Shown: piece after piece, positions 58,072 through 64,000 of the stretch
How positions within the stretch are numbered: the stretch's first letter is position 1
How the letters are laid out: each line of letters starts with the position of its first letter
Source: Acidobacteriota bacterium
GTDB taxonomy: Bacteria; Acidobacteriota; Terriglobia; Terriglobales; Acidobacteriaceae
NCBI GenBank assembly: GCA_013289795.1
Contig: JABCZH010000009.1
Coordinates: 62,001-126,000, forward strand
Direction: 5' to 3'
DNA: 64,000 nt
Made by a program: the position numbers and the translations under genes
The notes under the pieces: generated by a model
Database searches by the model: none
Told to the model about the DNA's origin: nothing
What the model saw: only the letters and a program-made list of their open reading frames with translations

Positions 58072-58869
58072 TTACTTATCTTTCAACCCCTGCTTGCGGA
58101 TGATTTCCTTCTGCTCCGGTGTCCAAACCCCGGACATATCGCCATGCTGGCCCAGCATTTGCTTGTCGTCGTACATCCTCCTGGTGAGATGAAAATACTT
58201 CACGTTGGCGTAGTGCCCGGACTCGTCCCATGCCTTGTCCACTTCCCGATCGTGGTACCGGAAGACAACATTCTCCGCGTTGTGGACAATGTTGCTCCAA
58301 TCGTCCATGGCGATGATCGTCGAAGCCGGAGTTCCGTCGGCATTCCGCTTCAAGATCGCTTTCTCCTCCAGAATGCCGGGGATGGTGACGCGGTAGGTCG
58401 TTGCCGCGTCCGACTCAGAGAATTCGAATGGCACAGGTTTAGCCTTGCCGAACGGCAAGACTGGGTCGCCGGGCACGGCAACGTACTGGTCGCTCATGTA
58501 GTGCACCATTCTCGTGAGCGCCTCGCGCTGCTCGGGCGAAGCTTTCTGGTCGACGTAAAGCGTGGCGAACAGACGTTCGGGTTTCGCGTCCACCAGATTG
58601 CCGACCATAGCGACGCTGAGCCCATCCAGCTTCACCTTCCCGTAGTGACCACGCTTGATGTGGGCGACGTCTGCGGCAAAGCAGGTGCCGTGGGTGGGCG
58701 ACCCGTTTTTCTGGCAGGGGCAGGCGAGGGCCGTGCACTGGCATTGCCATAGCCCAACTCCTTCGACTTCGAAATCCTGCACCGCCGGCTGGTCGGATTT
58801 CTGCGCGACGAGCAAGGCAACCGCGCAAAGGAAAGATAACGCAGCGATCAGTTTGATGTGATGGATCAT
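58072..58869 (-). CDS. Exported DUF1326-like protein
   Basis: The 265-residue protein has a signal peptide (IKLIAALSFLCAVALLVAQ) and a Cys-rich segment, GLWQCQCTALACPCQKNGSP, followed by HGTCFAADVAHIKRGHYGKV with KLDGLSVAMVGNL. The CPC, CF and HIKRGHYG pattern is that of DUF1326, a domain of unknown function in soil bacteria that may bind metal. The ATG at 58869 has GGAGA seven to eight bases upstream. A C-terminal region of about 120 residues with NIVHNAENVVFRYHDREVDK lacks known motifs. It is divergent from tig with 212 bases between starts. Confidence 0.8.
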   Translation of the reverse strand: MIHHIKLIAALSFLCAVALLVAQKSDQPAVQDFEVEGVGLWQCQCTALACPCQKNGSPTHGTCFAADVAHIKRGHYGKVKLDGLSVAMVGNLVDAKPERLFATLYVDQKASPEQREALTRMVHYMSDQYVAVPGDPVLPFGKAKPVPFEFSESDAATTYRVTIPGILEEKAILKRNADGTPASTIIAMDDWSNIVHNAENVVFRYHDREVDKAWDESGHYANVKYFHLTRRMYDDKQMLGQHGDMSGVWTPEQKEIIRKQGLKDK

Positions 58870-59081
58870 GGAGCGATCTCCGAAGAGTGGGCTCAAGCGC
58901 GGAGACTAATGGTTCCGACGACGCGCCGTCAAGAGAACGGCCTGAACAGCGGTTCCAGGCGATCCACTCGACAGTCCCCGATTTTGCTTGCACAGTCCGG
59001 TTACTTTAGTCCCGAAATGAACCACAAAACCCAGCCCCCGGCGTTTGACGCTGCTCTCCATATATCTTTACACTCATCAAT

Positions 59082-60350
59082 GTGAGCCCCACGGAAACAA
59101 CCAGCAATACTAAGCGGGAAATCCAGGTGGAAGTGCCTGCCGCCGAAGTTACGCGCGAGACTGACACCTTGATTCAGAAGTACCAGAAGCTGGCGCGAAT
59201 TCCCGGCTTCCGGCGCGGGCACGTACCGGCTTCCGTCATCAAACAGCGCTTTTCTGAGGACATCAAGAGTGAAGTGGTGGACGCGTTGGTGCCACGCTTT
59301 TTCCGCCGCGAGGCTGATAAACAGGGACTGATTCCGGTCTCGCAACCCCGCGTTTCCGATCTACACATTCACGACGGCGAACCGCTGCGCTTCAAAGCTA
59401 CGTTTGAGGTCATGCCGGAAATCAAGGTGGAAGGCTACAAGGAACTGCGCGCCGACAAGCCCTCGATTGCCGTTACCGACGAAGAAGTCGAAGAGTCGCT
59501 GAAGGGGATACAAGAGCAGCGCGCGACCTTTACTCCCATCGAGGGCCGTGTCCTCGCGGATGGCGACTTCGCGCAAGTCTCTCTGGACGGAAAACCTAAA
59601 GACGGCGACGGCAAGCCTGTCCACATGGACGACATTCTGGTCGAGATTGCCGGCAAGACGACGATGCCCGAGTTCACCGAGAACCTGCGCGGCGCTTCAG
59701 TCGGAGATGAACGGACCTTCGACGTGCTTTACCCTCAAGACTTCTCCGATCAGCGCCTCGCGGGCAAGACCCTCACCTACACCGTCAAGGTGCAGGGGAT
59801 CAAGCAAAAGAGCCTACCGGAATTGAATGACGCGTTCGCCAAAGAGCTGGGAGCGTTCGCCAATCTCGACGACGTACGAAAAAAGCTCCGCGAGGGCATG
59901 GAAGCCGAGCGCAAACAGGCTGCGGAAAGGGAATCCAAAGACAAACTGGTCACCGAGCTGATCAAGCGTAATGATCTTGAAATGCCCGAAGCTTTGGTGG
60001 AACGGCAGATTGACTTGCGCCTGGAGCGCGGGTTGCGGGCGCTGGCGGCACAGGGCATGAAATCCGAAGACATGAAGAAGATGGACATAAGCCGGCTGCG
60101 CGCGGGGCAGCGCGAGCAGGCGGTGCAGGAACTGAAAGCAGCAATGCTGCTGGAAAAGATCGCCGACCAGGAAAAAATTGAAGTCGGAGATGAGGAGATC
60201 AATCGCGAGGTCGAAGCGTTGGCGGAGCAGTCAAAACAACCGGTGGAAAGCATCCGCGCCCGTTTGACACAAGAAGGGGTGCTGGATAGAATCCGGAACA
60301 GAATCCGCAACGAAAAAACCCTCGATTATTTGTACCATCAGTCCGCGTGA
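59082..60350 (+). CDS. tig: Trigger factor
   Basis: The 422-residue ribosome-bound chaperone has the N-terminal ribosome signature LARIPGFRRGHVPASVIKQR, a central FKBP-type prolyl isomerase region (ADGDFAQVSLDGKPKDGDGK to LAGKTLTYTVKVQGI) and a long helical C-terminal arm domain. It folds nascent proteins as they leave the ribosome. The start is a GTG (59082-59084) with no ribosome site and an AT-rich stretch (CATATATCTTTACACTC) just before it, so the mRNA may have a very short leader. It heads the quality-control cluster tig-clpP-clpX-lon. Confidence 0.96.
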   Translation: MSPTETTSNTKREIQVEVPAAEVTRETDTLIQKYQKLARIPGFRRGHVPASVIKQRFSEDIKSEVVDALVPRFFRREADKQGLIPVSQPRVSDLHIHDGEPLRFKATFEVMPEIKVEGYKELRADKPSIAVTDEEVEESLKGIQEQRATFTPIEGRVLADGDFAQVSLDGKPKDGDGKPVHMDDILVEIAGKTTMPEFTENLRGASVGDERTFDVLYPQDFSDQRLAGKTLTYTVKVQGIKQKSLPELNDAFAKELGAFANLDDVRKKLREGMEAERKQAAERESKDKLVTELIKRNDLEMPEALVERQIDLRLERGLRALAAQGMKSEDMKKMDISRLRAGQREQAVQELKAAMLLEKIADQEKIEVGDEEINREVEALAEQSKQPVESIRARLTQEGVLDRIRNRIRNEKTLDYLYHQSA

Positions 60351-60425
60351 ATAGCCGCTTCCGCCCCCACAGAAGCTAAGGTTCATCGGGGCAGGAGTGT
60401 GAAAGCAAGTTCAAAGGAGCAAGTG

Positions 60426-61022
60426 ATGCTGGTACCGATGGTCATAGAGCAAACCGGACGTGGTGAGCGGGCATATGACATTTATTCCCGGCTGTTGCGC
60501 GACAACATCATCTTCATCGGCACGCCGATCGACGACAACATCGCCAATCTGGTGATCGCGCAGATGCTGTTTCTGGCACAGGAAGATCCCGAGAAAGACA
60601 TTCAGCTCTACGTCAATTCTCCGGGCGGCTCGATTACCGCGGGCATGGCGATCTACGACACCATGCAATACGTCAAGAATGACGTCATGACGTTGTGCGT
60701 AGGTCAAGCGGCTTCCATGGCCGCCTTGTTACTTTCGGCTGGGGAGCCCAAGAAGCGCCTGGCCCTGCCCAATTCGAGAATTTTGATCCACCAACCCTCG
60801 ATGGGCGGGCTTTCTGGGCAGGCTACCGATATCGACATTCATGCCCGGGAAATCCTCCGGATGCGGGAAATCACCAACCAGTTACTTGCGAAACATAGCG
60901 GTCAGAAGCTGGATAAGGTAGAAAAGGACGTAGAGCGGGACTTCATCATGAATGCCCAGCAGGCTAAGGAGTATGGAATCATAGACGATATCATCTATAA
61001 GACCGCAAAGGCGGCGGTGTGA
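60426..61022 (+). CDS. clpP: ATP-dependent Clp protease subunit ClpP
   Basis: The 198-residue serine protease has the catalytic triad in [14 protein letters not shown] (Ser), [11 protein letters not shown] (His) and [10 protein letters not shown] (Asp). It forms the chamber used by ClpX or ClpA. The ATG at 60426 is chosen because AAAGGAG lies six bases upstream; an in-frame GTG at 60399 would lie upstream of that site. It lies 75 bases after tig and 46 bases before clpX, in the usual order. Confidence 0.97.
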   Translation: MLVPMVIEQTGRGERAYDIYSRLLRDNIIFIGTPIDDNIANLVIAQMLFLAQEDPEKDIQLYVNSPGGSITAGMAIYDTMQYVKNDVMTLCVGQAASMAALLLSAGEPKKRLALPNSRILIHQPSMGGLSGQATDIDIHAREILRMREITNQLLAKHSGQKLDKVEKDVERDFIMNAQQAKEYGIIDDIIYKTAKAAV

Positions 61023-61068
61023 ATGCCGGTCTTACGGGTCCGAAGGTGAGTCTAGAGGAGCAAGCTGC

Positions 61069-62349
61069 GTGAAAACCAGAAGTGGCACTGAAGAAATTCT
61101 ACGCTGTTCGTTCTGCCATAAATCACAGGACGCGGTCGCCAAGCTGATTTCATCCCCCAGCGATTACCCCCGGGCGTACATTTGCGATGAGTGCGTGGCC
61201 GTCTGCAATTCCATTTTGGAAGATGACCGGGCCTCCACTCCTCCCGCCAGCACCCCCAACCAGCTTCCCAAGCCGCAAGAGGTGAAAACCTTCCTGGACG
61301 AGTATGTGATTGGCCAGGAACAGACCAAGAAGAAGCTGGCGGTCGCGGTTTACAACCACTATAAGCGCATCTACATGAACCGGCAGAAGACCAGCGATGG
61401 CATCGAGCTGGCGAAATCCAACATCATGCTGATCGGGCCCACCGGGACGGGCAAGACTTTGATGGCCCAGACGCTGGCGCGAATGCTTGATGTGCCGTTC
61501 GCGATCGTCGATGCGACCACGCTGACCGAGGCAGGCTATGTCGGCGAAGATGTCGAGAACATCATCCTTAAGTTGCTGCAAGCCGCGGATGGCGACGTCG
61601 GCCGGGCGCAGACCGGCATCATCTACATCGATGAAGTAGACAAGATTGGGCGCAAGGATGAGAACCCGTCCATTACCCGGGATGTGTCCGGCGAAGGGGT
61701 GCAACAGGCGTTACTGAAAATTCTGGAAGGAACCATCGCCAACGTTCCTCCGCAAGGCGGACGCAAACACCCTCACCAGGAATTTACTCCGGTGGACACC
61801 ACGAACATTCTGTTCATTTGCGGCGGGGCTTTCGTCGGACTAGAGAAGATTATCGGCCGGCGTGTAGGAAAGAAGTCTCTAGGCTTCCGGGCCGCGGAAG
61901 AAGGGGAAGCGGAAGAGACAACAGCCGCAAGCCGCAAGCGGAATTTCGAGTTGCTCAGTGAGGTTCAGCCCGAAGACATGATCAAGTTTGGGCTGATTCC
62001 GGAATTCGTAGGCCGTTTGCCGGTAGTAGGCGTCCTGGAAGACCTGGATGAGTTTGCACTGATTGAGATCCTCACTCGGCCCAAGAACGCTATCGTCAAG
62101 CAATATCAGAGGTTGTTCGAGTTTGAGAATGTGCGCCTGAAGTTCAGCGACGAAGCCTTGAAGGCAGTGTCCCGGCAGGCTATGGCACGCAAGGTCGGCG
62201 CTCGCGGGCTGCGCATGATCCTGGAAGAATTGATGCTCGAATTGATGTACCATTTACCTAGCCAGAAAAAGGTGAAGGAATTCGAAGTGACACGAGAAAT
62301 GGTGGAGAAGCGCAATGTTTCTCTCGCCATGATGGAAAAAGCAGGATAA
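61069..62349 (+). CDS. clpX: Clp protease ATPase subunit ClpX
   Basis: The 426-residue unfoldase has an N-terminal four-Cys zinc domain ([16 protein letters not shown] and [10 protein letters not shown]), Walker [17 protein letters not shown], Walker [12 protein letters not shown], the LGF variant of the ClpP-docking IGF loop ([12 protein letters not shown]) and the C-terminal sensor 2 region ([18 protein letters not shown]). It delivers substrates to ClpP. The start is a GTG with GAGGAG about nine bases upstream. It is flanked by clpP and lon. Confidence 0.97.
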   Translation: MKTRSGTEEILRCSFCHKSQDAVAKLISSPSDYPRAYICDECVAVCNSILEDDRASTPPASTPNQLPKPQEVKTFLDEYVIGQEQTKKKLAVAVYNHYKRIYMNRQKTSDGIELAKSNIMLIGPTGTGKTLMAQTLARMLDVPFAIVDATTLTEAGYVGEDVENIILKLLQAADGDVGRAQTGIIYIDEVDKIGRKDENPSITRDVSGEGVQQALLKILEGTIANVPPQGGRKHPHQEFTPVDTTNILFICGGAFVGLEKIIGRRVGKKSLGFRAAEEGEAEETTAASRKRNFELLSEVQPEDMIKFGLIPEFVGRLPVVGVLEDLDEFALIEILTRPKNAIVKQYQRLFEFENVRLKFSDEALKAVSRQAMARKVGARGLRMILEELMLELMYHLPSQKKVKEFEVTREMVEKRNVSLAMMEKAG

Positions 62350-62441
62350 GCTGCTACTTCTGGCTGACTAGCCAGAGCAGACCTGAGATAATAAAGACTG
62401 GCTCGACCCAAGAGCCGGTCAGAATGCTGTTCGGAGACCCG

Positions 62442-64000
62442 GTGACCACATCGAAAGAAAAGTTCGAAACTAAGAAGCTGCCCATGATGCCCATCCGGGA
62501 TGTGGTTATCTTCCCTTACATGATGACCCCGTTCGTGGTAGGCCGGGACTCGAGCGTGCGCGCACTGGAAGAGGCGCTGGCTGCCGACAAGAAGATTTTC
62601 CTGGCGACGCAGCACGACGCCGGTGTGGACGAGCCTAAACCCAACGAGATTTATCAGGTCGGCACCGTCGTCAACATCGTGCAGAGTCTCAAGCTGCCCG
62701 ACGGCAACATCAAGGTCCTGGTGGCAGGCATTGAGCGCGGCAAGGTCCTGCAAGTCACCGAGACCGAGGGGTTCATGCAGGCCTCGGTACGGCTGGCGCG
62801 GTATACGGTCGAGACCAACCCGCAGATCGAAGCCGGCATGCAGCGGGTGACAGCGCTGTTTGAGCAGTACGTGAAACTCTGCCAGTCGCTCAATTACGAA
62901 ACCATGATCGCGGCGGTACGTATGGAAGATCCGGCCAAGCTCACCGACACGATCGCTGCCAACCTCCAGCTCTCCATCGAAGAGAAGCAAGAACTGCTGG
63001 AGATTTTCGATCCTGCTGAGCGCTTGAGTCGAATCGGCGACGTGCTCGATATCGAGATTGAGAAATTAAACATGGACCGCACCATCCAGTCGCGGGTAAA
63101 GCGACAGATGGAACGGGCGCAAAAAGAGTATTACCTCAACGAGAAGATCAAGGCCATCCAGAAAGAGTTGGGCCGCGGCGAGAAGAGCGAGTTTGACGAA
63201 CTGAAAAAGAAGATCGAAGCCTCCGGCATGCCCAAGGAAGTGCGTGACAAGGCCATCCAGGAACTGAAGAAGCTCGAGGCCATGCCGCCGATGTCAGCAG
63301 AGTCCACCGTGTCCCGCAATTATCTGGACTGGCTGCTGGCGGTGCCGTGGAAGAAGCGCTCGAAGGAAATCCGCAATATCACCAGAGCTGAGAAGACCCT
63401 GAACGAAGATCATTATGGGTTGGAGAAGATCAAAGAACGCATCCTTGAATTTCTCGCCGTCCGGCAGTTAGTGAAGAATCCAAAAGGCTCGATTCTATGC
63501 TTCGTCGGACCGCCGGGAGTGGGCAAGACTTCGCTGGGCATGTCGATTGCCAAGGCCACCGGCCGCAAGTTTGTACGCATGTCTCTAGGCGGAGTGCGGG
63601 ACGAAGCCGAAGTTCGTGGCCATCGCCGGACCTACATTGGAGCATTACCGGGCCAGATCATCCAGATGATGAAGAAAGCCGGAACCAAGAACCCGGTGTT
63701 CATGCTGGATGAAGTGGACAAGATGTCGATGGATTTCCGCGGAGATCCTTCGGCGGCGCTGCTCGAAGTGCTCGATCCGGAACAGAATTTCATGTTCGTA
63801 GACCACTATCTGGACGTGGAATACGATCTTTCGCAGGTCTTCTTCATTGCCACGGCAAACGTGATGCACACCATTCCTCCGGCATTGCAGGACCGCATGG
63901 AAGTGTTGCGGCTGCACGGCTACACCGAGCCGGAGAAGGTCGAGATCGCGAAGCAGTTCCTAGTGAAAAAGCAAATGACCCAGGCGGGGCTGACGGACAA
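62442..64000 (+). CDS. lon: ATP-dependent protease Lon (second copy, 3'-truncated)
   Basis: The frame runs off the right edge; 519 codons are present. The N-terminal substrate domain (LPMMPIRDVVIFPYMMTPFV), the coiled region (RQMERAQKEYYLNEKIKAIQ) and most of the AAA+ module with Walker [14 protein letters not shown] and Walker B VFMLDEVDKMS are visible; the protease domain lies outside. A GTG at 62442 with GGAG five bases upstream is preferred; an ATG at 62424 is also in frame. It stands in the standard tig-clpP-clpX-lon order, so it is probably the housekeeping Lon, while the copy at 12961-15399 is the extra paralogue. Confidence 0.95.
   Translation, partial: MTTSKEKFETKKLPMMPIRDVVIFPYMMTPFVVGRDSSVRALEEALAADKKIFLATQHDAGVDEPKPNEIYQVGTVVNIVQSLKLPDGNIKVLVAGIERGKVLQVTETEGFMQASVRLARYTVETNPQIEAGMQRVTALFEQYVKLCQSLNYETMIAAVRMEDPAKLTDTIAANLQLSIEEKQELLEIFDPAERLSRIGDVLDIEIEKLNMDRTIQSRVKRQMERAQKEYYLNEKIKAIQKELGRGEKSEFDELKKKIEASGMPKEVRDKAIQELKKLEAMPPMSAESTVSRNYLDWLLAVPWKKRSKEIRNITRAEKTLNEDHYGLEKIKERILEFLAVRQLVKNPKGSILCFVGPPGVGKTSLGMSIAKATGRKFVRMSLGGVRDEAEVRGHRRTYIGALPGQIIQMMKKAGTKNPVFMLDEVDKMSMDFRGDPSAALLEVLDPEQNFMFVDHYLDVEYDLSQVFFIATANVMHTIPPALQDRMEVLRLHGYTEPEKVEIAKQFLVKKQMTQAGLTD

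Overview
The window looks like a piece of chromosome from an Acidobacteriota bacterium of the Terriglobia/Koribacter type. The evidence is a large Oar-like TonB-dependent receptor with an N-terminal carboxypeptidase-regulatory domain, a VWFA protein of the type named after Acidobacteria, a FecR/DUF6600 protein with a Pro/Gln-rich leader, menaquinone synthesis by the futalosine route (mqnA, mqnC, mqnD), the tig-clpP-clpX-lon order, and GC-rich DNA (about 58-60% by eye). This assignment is an inference from gene content; no rRNA or tRNA gene was seen. Genes are densely packed and no stretch over 300 bases is empty.

Layout. 1-5.2 kb: a 5'-truncated NTF2-like protein, a swivel-first aconitase-family enzyme, a DUF1684 protein, and an hfq-like/suhB pair. 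5.3-15.4 kb (all minus strand): TonB receptor, VWFA protein overlapping a fused MoaD-MoaE molybdopterin synthase, FecR/DUF6600 protein, and a first Lon protease. 15.5-25 kb: GNAT, NUDIX, a zinc-ribbon protein, an OmpR-type two-component pair, a fatty acid desaturase, a beta-hydroxyacid dehydrogenase, an MBL-fold hydrolase, a glycerate 2-kinase and an alpha/beta hydrolase. 25-34.2 kb: M20 peptidase, DUF255 thioredoxin-like protein, a tiny secreted peptide, a multi-pass membrane protein, CBS, DUF58 and PGPGW proteins, an alpha/beta hydrolase and a class III aminotransferase.

34.4-45.4 kb: a PDZ-membrane-GAF-PAS sensor kinase coupled to an NtrC-type activator, then an MlaE/MlaF lipid transporter pair, a small unknown protein, topA, a roaming four-helix-bundle gene, and dprA. 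45.4-52.3 kb: mqnA, mqnC, a cellulose-synthase-like glycosyltransferase, a secreted Xaa-Pro aminopeptidase, a 44-residue membrane microprotein, bioY and mqnD. 52.3-64 kb: an M49-like peptidase, HAD phosphatase, REC-PilZ protein, bacilliredoxin, murB, family 5 uracil-DNA glycosylase, DUF1326 protein, then the protein quality-control set tig-clpP-clpX-lon, with the second Lon running off the right edge.

The most unusual non-coding signal is a set of six short arrays with a 7-base period (unit close to TCAGCTN). They sit at gene ends; four of them contain the stop codon of a minus-strand gene, and two face each other across the four-helix-bundle gene. A second set of intergenic palindromes shares the core GC(A/G)AAGAACGC or a one-base variant of it. 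I found no CRISPR array, prophage, transposase or clear defence system. The novel candidates here are small proteins, repeat families and unusual domain arrangements rather than one large new system.
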